Shown: positions 22,601 to 27,985 of the stretch, piece after piece
Numbering within the stretch: position 1 is the first letter of the stretch
Layout: each line of letters opens with the position of its first letter
DNA from: Leptasterias polaris
Lineage: Eukaryota; Echinodermata; Asteroidea; Forcipulatida; Asteriidae
DNA: 64,000 bases
NCBI GenBank assembly: GCA_037783415.1
Contig: JAZGTN010000013.1
Coordinates: forward strand, 434,001 to 498,000
Reading direction: 5' to 3'
The notes under the pieces: generated by a model
What the model was told of the DNA's origin: nothing
Databases searched by the model: none
What the model saw: only the letters and a program-made list of their open reading frames with translations
Position numbers and translations under genes: made by a program

Positions 22601-23867
22601 CAGTCACAAATTGTACACGTTACATGTTAGTTTGGCTGGTACACTTATTCTGGTAAGCATTAATTTATTGTGCTTAGCAAATTTTTTGCGTTTAAGCAGC
22701 TCTTTGAAAATATGCCCACATGTTTTGCATAATAATAATAATAATAATAATACCAAACATTTATTAAGCGCATAAAACAAAAGGTCTCTAAGCGCTGTAC
22801 AAATTAATGGAATAAACAGAAACAAGATAAAAAGAGACAATAGTTTAAAAATACCAAGAAACCAGCCAAAAAGCAAGGAAAAACATTGAGTAGTAAAACC
22901 CAATAAGAGTAAACAAATAAAAACATTCTAAAAAAACACAGTGTAAAAATCACTGGAATTGTACTAAAAGCAGAATAGCAATAAAATGTCAGCTATTGGT
23001 TAAGTACCATAAGCTGATTTAAAAAGGTGAGTCTTGAGGCGGGACTGGAATCGAGCAATTGTAGAAGAGTTCCTGATGTCAAACGGTAGTGAGTTCCACA
23101 ACTTAGGTGCAATGACAGAAAAACTCCTTCCGTAGGTAGAAGTCTTGCTGGGCATTGCACAAAGTAATTTCTGAGTGGTGGATCTTAAAGCCTGTGGTGG
23201 ATTGTACAGGGACAAGAGATCAGAAAGATATGAAGGAGCCTCACCGATAAGGATCTTAAATGTCAGCAGCAAGACTTTGTAAATAAGACTGTCGGGCTGA
23301 TTACTGCACTACCAAATTCGCCATAGTGTGTAGCTACCACACTTTTTTGTCTGAGTAGAATCAGCACTTAAAGCCTACACCCATCAAAAGCAGCAGCTTT
23401 TGTTTGATTCAGTTTGATTAAACTCTCCTACCTGCAAGGGTAGAGATTCTTGATTTGAACGATTAGCATTCTGTGTGCCAACTTGGCTGCTGGTGCTGCA
23501 TACTCCTAAGGAGTTTAGATGGTTTCAGGAATCTGCCAGGGTAGAGATTCTTGATTTGAACGATAAGCATTCTGTGCGCCAACTTGGCTGCACGTGCTGC
23601 ATACTCCTAAAGAGTTTAGATGGTTTCAGGAAAGGTTAAGGCTTAATGGGCAAGAGTAGTAGTAGTGTAAGACGCTTTGATACAATGTTTAAAAAATAAT
23701 AAATGTATATTATTAATGGGACCTACATTTAGTTTATTTATTTTAAGTCTGAACTTTGTGTCAAATTGTAAATATAATAAGACTCTTTCTGTAATCGGAT
23801 ATTGTCGTCTCTTTACAGCTCCAAATTGGTTGTTTTGTCGCAGATTTGTAAGCAGACACTTGCCAAG
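7548..23867 (+). CDS. TBCCD1: TBCCD1, N-terminal half (10 exons, joined)
   Basis: This is TBCC domain-containing protein 1, known in animals as a centrosome/basal-body protein needed for centrosome and Golgi positioning. Exons: 7548-7637, 9923-10047, 10962-11059, 12650-12758 (or 12751), 15825-15898 (or 15823), 17378-17471, 18668-18734, 19722-19842, 22281-22344 and 23819-23867, about 295 codons. All other junction phases agree. The start sits in AAGATGGCGGC. Family-like blocks in order: IGALQV, VWRHIA.NKL, DDLAW, SVDTLEFLLFLFIQQ, ISLRSSL, AFVLAHLTDML, MSFILEG, VHELAKMQ, TFESWIRTSL, KLVVLSQICKQTLAK. This order matches vertebrate TBCCD1 up to just before its TBCC (beta-helix) domain. No exon for that domain is visible before the receptor cluster, so the gene is either interrupted or has a very long intron. 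The exon 4/5 junction is the only uncertain one; a small exon may be missing there. Confidence 0.85.
7709..9173. mobile_element. hAT-like non-autonomous transposon in TBCCD1 intron 1
   Basis: The ends are CAGGGTTCTCCACA (7709) and its reverse complement (to 9173). The shared block TTTTGTCCGGGCGC follows just inside each end and is repeated two to three more times near the right end. CAGGG termini suggest hAT. The flanking bases (AATGTGAT / AGTGATAT) do not form a clean 8-bp duplication, so the family call is tentative. No transposase was recognised in the 1.46-kb interior. A perfect 22-bp palindrome (AACAGCCGTCC plus reverse complement) is at 8769-8790, and a TTCGCG-rich patch at 7905-7970. 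Confidence 0.65.
9174..9922 (+). other. Rest of TBCCD1 intron 1
   Basis: Intronic sequence ending at the exon 2 acceptor. No further repeat, RNA or ORF was recognised. Confidence 0.5.
9923..10047 (+). CDS. TBCCD1: TBCCD1 exon 2
   Basis: The acceptor is ATCTTAG|TATTTG. The exon codes 41 residues plus 2 bases, including YLRKVANYA and VWRHIAVNKL, and ends in DDLAW with donor GGAT|GTAAGT (phase 2). Confidence 0.85.
10190..10335. repeat. Dispersed hairpin-type repeat, copy A
   Basis: The sequence with GCTAAGCATAAATGAG, GGATACCAGT, TTTGGCTGGT, TTCTGGTAAGCAT and AGCAGCTCT recurs with the same order at 22552-22712. Both copies start with a GCTTAACAAT/GCTAAACAAT block and end with a CAGCTCTATGA/CAGCTCTTTGA block. 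No coding potential. Probably a MITE family. Confidence 0.6.
10962..11059 (+). CDS. TBCCD1: TBCCD1 exon 3
   Basis: The acceptor TTTTTTTAG|GTTCTTTG supplies the base that completes the ATG codon split from exon 2 (DDLAW-M-FFEGYDLL). The exon ends AAAAAG|GTATAC in phase 1. Confidence 0.8.
11587..11936 (-). mobile_element. tRNA-derived SINE (Ser/Leu-type head), full-length copy
   Basis: On the minus strand the element starts at about 11936 with a tRNA-like head (TGTCATGGCCGAGTGG ... GTGTGGGTTCGAGTCCC), which has A and B box promoter motifs and a long variable arm like class II tRNAs. The body includes CTTGTGTCCTTGAGCAAGAC. It ends at the other side with the tail GCGCTATATAAGAAC and an ATT microsatellite. 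Related copies are at 14333, 21590, 27725, 37518 and 38950. Confidence 0.75.
12541..12615 (+). repeat. Short LINE/SINE 3'-tail relic
   Basis: AAAGCACTTTGGG followed by GCGCTATAGAAATACGG and T-rich sequence resembles the 3' ends of CR1/L2-like elements in this window. Only the tail is present. Confidence 0.35.
12650..12758 (+). CDS. TBCCD1: TBCCD1 exon 4
   Basis: The acceptor TTTGCAG|AG completes a Glu codon (phase 1). The exon codes KNQASVDTLEFLLFLFIQQV and then HKISLRSSL, the best conserved block of the gene. An in-frame stop follows at 12769, so the donor must be GA|GTATCC (12758) or GCTG|GTGAAG (12751). The first keeps frame with exon 5 if exon 5 starts at 15825; the second has the better donor but would need a further exon. 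Confidence 0.75.
12905..13013 (+). repeat. tRNA-like SINE relic
   Basis: The sequence begins GGGCTAGATAGCTCAG, an A-box-like D arm, and carries a degraded B box (CTGGTTCGAATCTCAG). It shares its head with 16925-17125 and 13625-13800. The cloverleaf is too degraded for a functional tRNA. Confidence 0.5.
13625..13800 (-). repeat. tRNA-derived SINE copy
   Basis: On the minus strand the order is: a 5' block with AAAGATATTGACAATTAGG and GGGAGACCGCCAACAT; the tRNA-like part GGGCTAGATAGCTCAG; the B box (CCAGGTTCAAGTCCC); and a tail starting CTCAATTTTTC. The same order occurs on the plus strand at 16925-17125, so this is a dispersed family and not a tRNA gene. Confidence 0.6.
13975..14170 (+). mobile_element. 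5'-truncated CR1/L2-like LINE tail
   Basis: The reading frame shows the characteristic C-terminus of the reverse transcriptase ORF of these LINEs (REWNKLPVYI followed by SIQTF), then a 3' UTR ending GGCGCTATATAAATACTCATT. Only the last part of the element is present. The GCGCTATATAA tail is shared with the SINEs here. Confidence 0.7.
14333..14745 (+). mobile_element. tRNA-derived SINE, nearly full length
   Basis: The head carries the B box (GTGTGGGTTCGAGTCCC), followed by CACTTGTGTCCTTAAGCAAG. A body with CCTTGTAAACCATTACTCGG follows, and the tail is GCGCTATATAAGAACCCAGT plus ATT repeats. Body sequence is shared with 15137-15320 (plus) and 21590-21830 (minus). Confidence 0.75.
15137..15320 (+). 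mobile_element. 5'-truncated SINE copy
   Basis: It matches the second half of the 14333-14745 element from CACAGCACCTTGTAAACCA to the ATT-rich tail. The tRNA-like head is missing. Confidence 0.65.
15505..15657. mobile_element. Small foldback MITE nested at the left arm
   Basis: TATAGACCCATTGCACAACG at 15505 mirrors the sequence ending GTGTCTATA at 15657. The arms are about 65 bp and meet around a central spacer of about 22 bp near 15571-15593, with CCTTCCATTTTGGGAGTCAA on the left arm pairing with its reverse complement. Part of it is also present in the right arm of the larger inverted repeat. Confidence 0.7.
15825..15898 (+). CDS. TBCCD1: TBCCD1 exon 5
   Basis: The acceptor region is TTCTAGAG with two possible AG sites (15823 or 15825). 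The exon codes LDENTHMAFVLAHLTDMLSL and ends GCTG|GTAAGT in phase 1, which joins in frame with exon 6. Confidence 0.75.
16290..16330 (+). ncRNA. Hammerhead-like motif, Penelope-type relic
   Basis: The stretch has a small stem GACTCTGCTAGGGTC followed by CGAAACGTC, the 3' core and cleavage-site pattern of hammerhead ribozymes found in Penelope-like and related retroelements (established knowledge). The CUGANGA core on the 5' side is not intact (CGAGAA instead), so activity is doubtful. A pyrimidine- and C-rich run is at 16132-16145. Confidence 0.35.
16925..17125 (+). repeat. tRNA-derived SINE copy (best preserved head)
   Basis: A 7-bp acceptor-like stem can form between GGCTAGA (17037) and TCTAGTC (about 17102-17108), with one G-U pair, together with a D arm and the B box GGTTCAAATCCC. 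However, the anticodon-loop position before the anticodon is C instead of U, and the anticodon and T stems contain mismatches. Upstream sequence (GGGAGACCGCCAACAT) is shared with 13625-13800, so this is a SINE and probably not a real tRNA gene. Confidence 0.6.
17378..17471 (+). CDS. TBCCD1: TBCCD1 exon 6
   Basis: GTGCTGTAG|AT completes an Asp codon from exon 5. The exon codes DPYAGSATDVLL and AVQSMSFILEGSVDGS and ends CTCAAG|GTTAGT in phase 2. Confidence 0.8.
17511..17763. mobile_element. MITE with GGGCCC-type inverted ends
   Basis: AGGGCCCAATTTCATGGCTC at 17511 mirrors GAGCCATGAAATCGGGCTCT ending at 17763. The interior repeats CGCTTAC/GTAAGC blocks that can pair. A partial related block lies at 17825-17880. 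No ORF. Confidence 0.65.
18668..18734 (+). CDS. TBCCD1: TBCCD1 exon 7
   Basis: The acceptor CTATTAG|T completes a Ser codon. The exon codes VKPVHELAKMQSL and QQKSGFSK, then TCAAAG|GTAAAT in phase 0. The match to the family (HEL..., then SGFSK) and the phase on both sides support it. Confidence 0.8.
19305..19335. repeat. (GTTT)n microsatellite
   Basis: About seven GTTT/TGTT units interrupted by TTTTT, in TBCCD1 intron 7. Confidence 0.7.
19528..19607 (-). repeat. tRNA-like SINE head relic
   Basis: The minus strand reads CACAATGGTCCAGTGGTTAG ... GTGGGGTCGAATCTGG, an A-box/B-box pair at tRNA spacing. The stems are incomplete. Confidence 0.4.
19722..19842 (+). CDS. TBCCD1: TBCCD1 exon 8
   Basis: CCTTCACAG|ATCACTC starts in phase 0. 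The exon codes ITLAFTCRTFESWIRTSL and CGVAACISSGNRLSW and ends CACTGCAG|GTAAGA in phase 1. Confidence 0.85.
20238..20290 (-). repeat. tRNA-like SINE head relic
   Basis: The minus strand has CTCGGCCCGGTGGTTATGAT followed by a B-box-like GTGGGTTTGAATCTC. Truncated. It lies next to the dispersed block CAGTGCTTAATACACATCGG. Confidence 0.35.
20333..20719. mobile_element. TTAA-flanked MITE, copy 2
   Basis: The element lies between TTAA at 20329-20332 and 20720-20723. Its ends are AAGGTCTGTATACCTTTGG and, mirrored, AGGCAAAGTATACCTTCG. An inner palindrome GAGAAACGTTTCTG...CAGTAACGTTTCTC is at about 20502-20531. Non-coding. Confidence 0.7.
20894..21237. mobile_element. TTAA-flanked MITE, copy 3
   Basis: The element lies between TTAA at 20890-20893 and 21238-21241. 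The mirrored ends are AGGGTGTGTACAACATTGGT and AGGGTATGTACAACATTGGT. It shares AAATAACAAACCTGTGAAAG with copies 1 and 4. Confidence 0.75.
21476..21541 (-). repeat. tRNA-like SINE head relic
   Basis: The minus strand reads GCTCAGTGGTTTAGTGG ... GCGGGTTCAAATCCCATC. It has A and B boxes but no full cloverleaf. The neighbouring ATCGATGTGTTTGATAAGCT resembles the block shared with the inverted repeat at 15391-16096. Confidence 0.4.
21590..21830 (-). mobile_element. SINE copy, minus orientation
   Basis: Reverse-complement match to the body and tail of the SINE at 14333-14745, from the CACTGGGTTCTTTTAC block to the ATT-rich tail near 21590. The head is absent. Confidence 0.65.
22281..22344 (+). CDS. 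TBCCD1: TBCCD1 exon 9
   Basis: CATTAAG|GTGGGG completes a Gly codon. The exon codes GDGEALKRSRMATNAQKAPS and ends CCAG|GTAAGA in phase 2. It is short and basic, like the family's segment at this place. Confidence 0.75.
22552..22712. repeat. Dispersed hairpin-type repeat, copy B
   Basis: Same ordered blocks as 10190-10335 (GGATACCAGT, TTTGGCTGGT, TTCTGGTAAGCAT, AGCAGCTCT). It lies directly beside the LINE fragment that starts at 22733. Confidence 0.6.
22733..23290 (-). mobile_element. 5'-truncated CR1/L2-like LINE
   Basis: The minus-strand frame (about 23272 down to 23000) reads as the C-terminus of a LINE reverse transcriptase polyprotein: GEAPSYLSDLL, then YGRSFSVIAPKLWNSLPF, then FQSRLKTHLF. 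This is the well-known tail downstream of the polymerase core in CR1/L2-type elements. The 3' UTR follows and ends with GCGCTTAATAAATGTTTGG and an ATT microsatellite (22733-22752). The catalytic RT part is missing, so the copy is dead. Confidence 0.75.
23819..23867 (+). CDS. TBCCD1: TBCCD1 exon 10 (last one visible)
   Basis: CTTTACAG|C completes a Ser codon. The exon codes SKLVVLSQICKQTLAK and ends GCCAAG|GTTAGT in phase 0. In the family this segment lies directly before the TBCC domain, for which no exon was found downstream. Confidence 0.85.
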
Positions 23868-25778
23868 GTTAGTAAGTAAAACTCTGGACCATTTGGGAAA
23901 TTGGGATCAATTCTCCTGCAAGGTTGACAAACTTTACTGTCCTCCTCCACATCGAAAATATCAGAACTTCTTTATCTTTACATGCCAAAAATCTTTCCAA
24001 GAACTTGTCGCTCGTACCACGAAGTGACCTATCCGACAAAAATCACAAATTTGTGCAAATTTTTTTTATACAAATTATTTAAATACTGATTACAGTTAGT
24101 ATTTTCAGCAAGTTTTATAATATTTTTAATTTTTTTAAATATTTAATGGTTCTGAATTACACTAATTAGTATGAACGACGTATCATCAGATTTGCCATTT
24201 TGCCACTTTACCAATGATATACAAAGCAGTTCAGGTGAGCGTGTGTGACATTTGCATTTTTACAAAGTGACCTATCTCGAAGTGTAGTATTTTCACTAAG
24301 TGACCAGGTCTCAGTATGCATTGGTTTATACACAATGCTCTGCAAGCAAACCTTTTTTTTCTTCATTTTCATGAAGTGATGCATGTGTTTAGGAATTAAT
24401 CACTAATTAAGACAGTTGCAGGAATAAAAACAGTTAACGAATAAAGTAGTCAGCTTGAAAAAAATTAAATAAAAAATATAGTAAGCAAACTCTGAAACAG
24501 CAGTTTGAAAAAATAGAACAATTTCAAAAGCGATTTTCTCCAAACACGTTTTTTTTTGCTGTTGACAAGATAGGTCGATATGTGATACGAGCGACGAACA
24601 GTTGTTCTAACTCCCAAGTAGTAACACTAATGTGACAGTTGATCGTACATATTCTTTCTATGAATTGTGTGTTCAATCTGAACACCAATCTGGTGTGGCC
24701 ATTGAGGACGACCAATGCAACAACACGACAGTTGATCCTGACATTTGTCCAACTTCTACAACTCATCCCATCTGATCTGAGACAAGTCTGATACAAAGGC
24801 AGATTTATGACCTTGGCCCATAGGTTTAGTGGTAACCTTCACAGTGTGCCTGGTATTGAGGTTTTTGAGGGTAAAAAGAGCACCTTGTTGTGATCAGATG
24901 TTCCTAGTTGGGAAATTACAACGGTTTTATCATACACAGGTGACAAGTTTGTCCAAATTTTTTCTGAAAATGCATGATGGCGTGTTGGCTGATCAACCAT
25001 CTGTATGGATCTGTCATGTGTTTGAAAACATGCTTGCTGAACCAGCTCTCAGATGCATGTACAATATCCATGTGCAGTTCATCCGCTTTCACGATTCTCA
25101 AGGATCTTGTGTTGAGATTTCAGACGCTCAGGAAATCCCATGGTTTTCTAATGTTAGTGAGGCTTACCAAATAAGAGGTAATGTTGTCAGTGTAACGGGT
25201 ATTCAGACTTATTAGTGTTATTCTAGTAGGTACTGTAGTAACTTGGTTAACTCCAACCCTAGCCACTGCGAGTTGGTTTGAGGCTAGTTAGATCCAAGAT
25301 GTCTTATTCGCTGTCGTACTGCACTGGGTAGACAGCATGAACGATTAACTATAGTGTCACCAATGTTGCGTAGATGGGTTATCGTGTATGTATCCATGGT
25401 TGAATGATTTCTGGACGAAATCACCAGAAATTGCAGCAGTGTTTGTGTTGAAAAAACTCACCGAAATAATCAAATCACAGCATGTATTTTTGTCTGGTGG
25501 ATAACTAGCTCAGTCTTCATCCGCACTACCCCAAATTAGACTAAGAAATGTCAAAAACTAACAAAAGAAGGAAAATTGTGGAAAAAGGTGCAGCCGCAAA
25601 GCGTCAACCGCAAGCCATACATATACAAATAGTATGAGGCTCAAAAAGTTTAATCCAGTCTAACTTAGGTTCAGATAATAGTTTATGCTTTTTGCAGTAC
25701 ATGTATAGATGTCAATTCTAAAGGACTTCACTTCCACTAGATAATCATGTTTCTGTGATTATGAGTTTGTGATACTTT
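23868..25778. other. Stretch between TBCCD1 exon 10 and receptor G1
   Basis: AT-rich DNA with weak ORFs on both strands (24829-25215 plus, 24916-25101 minus). Neither matches a family I know, and no TBCC-domain exon is visible. A receptor relic is embedded at 24655-24735. Confidence 0.45.
24655..24735 (-). pseudogene. Relic of a receptor C-terminal tail
   Basis: The minus strand of this stretch reads, in one frame, CIGRPQWPHQIGVQIEHTI. It clearly parallels the C-tail of the receptors in the cluster (CCCIGRPLRPNRIEVQIA in G1, CIGRPLRPNHIGFQIA in G5). The remainder of the receptor upstream is gone, and the surrounding frame is broken. It is the leftmost trace of the receptor family in the window. 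Confidence 0.55.
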
Positions 25779-26768
25779 TTATGCAGTGTGTTCATTCATA
25801 GCAATCTGAACTTCAATGCGGTTTGGCCTGAGAGGTCGACCAATGCAACAACACAGCATGTCTTGAAGACCTTTCCGAAACTTCTTGTATTTGAAAACAT
25901 AAATGATGGGATTGATCACTGAGTTCATGTTGTAGATGGCAATGACAAGGAGAGTAATTAATTGACTGGTTTCGGGTCCAATCAAGTTCTTATCTTGACA
26001 TAACGATAAAAGCATCATCCATATTACTAATGGTGTCCACAAAACAAACAGTGCACCCATGGCAATCCTAAGCATGTTGATCACATTCTGTCTTGCCTGT
26101 AAAAGCTCAAGGGCTGCTCCTTGTACATTTTGTTGTTGCAGTTGTTGAGCACTTTTCTTGAGAGTGGCTTGGATCTTGTAGTAAGCCCAACTCATAAATA
26201 GGATAGGAAAGAGGTAGCCAAATAGATTTAATCCTGTCTTTATCAATATGTCACTTGCCATACTGCTGTTTGGCGTCATCAAAACTGTTGGACAGACAAT
26301 TAGAAATGACATAATCCATGACAGAATTGCTATGAGAGTCACTTTTTTCACAGTGATCCATCGTGGATAGTGCAGTGGGTGCACTATTCCGATATATCGT
26401 TCATAGGTCACTAGACATAGACTATAACTGGATACTATAGCTGTCATAAACTCTAAAAATCTACTGTTAATAAGCCAACAACATTCAGCCCACCAAGTTG
26501 TAGTGCTGCAACCTTCTGTACAATGATAGAGGACTACAGTAAAGCAATAAATGCAGTCAGTCACAGCAAGATACGCCAGCAAATAGTTAGTCATATTATG
26601 GAGTCTTTTGGTGCGAAGGATGACCAGCCAAGCTAGAGTGTTGAGAACCATTCCAATGATGCCTTGTGCCATTCCAATCTTGTGCACTAATTCCTCCTCT
26701 TTTACAGAAGTCCATTCAGACATATTGGCCATGGCTTCAGATTGGTTATACTGAGAACTGAAAGCCAT
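25779..26768 (-). CDS. G1: rhodopsin-class G protein-coupled receptor (intact)
   Basis: Single-exon seven-helix receptor of 329 residues. The start at 26768 is preferred over an ATG at 26840, because the upstream ATG lies beyond a conserved splice acceptor and MxFSSQYNQSEAMANMSE is shared with G2. The N-terminus has two N-glycosylation sites (NQS, NMS) and no signal peptide. Class A landmarks: N43 in TM1, LAVTD (D71) in TM2, ERY 123-125 at the end of TM3, W151 in TM4, FPILFMSWAY (P188, Y196) in TM5, LWTP in TM6 in place of CWxP, and NPIIY 286-290 in TM7. A Cys triplet (306-308) in the tail is a likely palmitoylation site. The third inner loop (198-232) is rich in Gln and nearly invariant across the cluster. 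The ligand is unknown; echinoderm-expanded chemoreceptor-like receptors are the nearest idea. Intact and probably functional. Confidence 0.85.
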   Translation of the reverse strand: MAFSSQYNQSEAMANMSEWTSVKEEELVHKIGMAQGIIGMVLNTLAWLVILRTKRLHNMTNYLLAYLAVTDCIYCFTVVLYHCTEGCSTTTWWAECCWLINSRFLEFMTAIVSSYSLCLVTYERYIGIVHPLHYPRWITVKKVTLIAILSWIMSFLIVCPTVLMTPNSSMASDILIKTGLNLFGYLFPILFMSWAYYKIQATLKKSAQQLQQQNVQGAALELLQARQNVINMLRIAMGALFVLWTPLVIWMMLLSLCQDKNLIGPETSQLITLLVIAIYNMNSVINPIIYVFKYKKFRKGLQDMLCCCIGRPLRPNRIEVQIAMNEHTA

Positions 26769-26821
26769 TTTAAAAATTAAAATCCAGTTACAGGCGTGCA
26801 GCTTCCTTGCTTCTTGAAACG
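26769..26821 (-). promoter_or_regulatory. Conserved 5' leader and putative 3' splice site of G1
   Basis: Upstream of the ATG the minus strand reads CAATCCCAG|CGTTTCAAGAAGC. The same CAG|CGTTTCAAG occurs at the same distance before G2 (32588), G3 (34550), G6 (44136) and the diverged G5 (42693). An acceptor of a 5'-UTR intron is the simplest reading. No donor has been located. Confidence 0.45.
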
Positions 26822-27041
26822 CTGGGATTGTTATGAACAATTGAGCTGTTTTCCTTTGTATTCAATGCAAAATTCTACTAATATTGGATAACTATTAAAA
26901 GTGCCATAACTAAGATTGACAGCTTATTTTAGCACAGGTTGAGAGCACAATTTATTACTCTGCTGTTGTTTGAATACAGGGAGTATTATGACAGTGACAG
27001 AGCAAGTTGTTTACAGAATAAGCTAGTGAGTTAATTGCTTA

Positions 27042-27103
27042 GGCCAAATTTTTAAAAAATACCAGTTGATCGTCCTGATTTTTCCAAAAAGAGGAGGATG
27101 AGG

Positions 27104-27136
<33 letters not shown>

Positions 27137-27395
27137 CAAGATGACCGGCCGCCAAGTATTTCAATTCAAACAGGCCACCGATTCTTCAGTTTGAAATCAC
27201 CGCTAACTTTCTTTATATCTATTTGTTGCATGAGGTAAGTTTACATTTAAAAATATATATGTCAAGGGTGGATTAAAAATACAAACAATTTTTTATTTAT
27301 TTATTTTTTTTAGGGGAAAAAAAAAGAAAAAAAGATGCGGTCTCAAAAAAGGATGCGGGCGGGGACGATCAACTGGTATTTTTTTTGGGGGGGCC
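27042..27395. mobile_element. PIF/Harbinger-like MITE with TTA target duplication
   Basis: The ends are GGCC followed by AAAATACCAGTTGATCGTCC on both strands. TTA flanks it at 27039-27041 and 27396-27398. The equivalent sites next to G2 (about 32810), G6 (about 44355) and G2' (about 49851) lack it and read CTTATATCTGTGAGC, i.e. precise empty sites. It contains a run of 30 T (27107-27136). No ORF. TTA duplications and GGCC ends fit PIF/Harbinger. Confidence 0.75.
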
Positions 27396-27724
27396 TTATA
27401 TCTGTGAGCACTATATATTGACTTGATCAATTAGTGTGTAGAATCTCTTGTCATTCAAAGATTAGGTTCATATAATATAATTTGCCGTATCTTTGTTTGC
27501 CTTTGGAGAGTGATCCGCAAACCTGTGTTTGTTCTTGTTGATTATTTTAGTGAATTTAACTTTAAAAGGATAGGACATTTTGGATGTAAATTTTAGAAAA
27601 CTTCTTCAATTGCTGATAATGTAGATAAAAAGTATAAAGTTTACTAATCGTTTTCAATCTGATGATGTTCTTAGAATGGATCTTTTTATTTTTATTTGTT
27701 TATTCTATACTCCAAGGTTTAGGG

Positions 27725-27985
27725 CCTAATTAGTGGAAGGTTGTACACTAGCCATCATGTCAAGGCAATTATAGTAGATTGTTGGTGGCAGCACTTCTAC
27801 TTCCTCTACTTTTACATTACTCAGCAGGATCCATAAGTTAAGACAACAATGCTGAGAAGCAATTAAAGTTAAGTGTCTTGCTCAGGGACACAAGTGCCAG
27901 GACTGAGATTCGAACCCAAATTGTGTTAACTCAGCCACCACAACTTTAATTCAGTGCGCTGCCAGACCACTCGGCCACAACACAT
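27725..27985 (-). mobile_element. tRNA-derived SINE in copy 1
   Basis: Minus-strand head GTGTTGTGGCCGAGTGGTCT with B box TGGGTTCGAATCTCAG, then GTGTCCCTGAGCAAGACACT. The same insertion is at 44907-45165 and, cut short, at 59481-59698. Confidence 0.7.

Noticed and set aside
24829..25215. Plus-strand ORF of 128 codons after TBCCD1 exon 10
   Set aside because: No match to the TBCC domain, no splice-phase fit and no family motif; an overlapping minus-strand ORF is equally open.
26769..26840. Upstream ATG of G1 giving 24 extra residues
   Set aside because: It lies beyond the conserved acceptor-like site, and the extra residues are not shared by G2 or the other paralogues.
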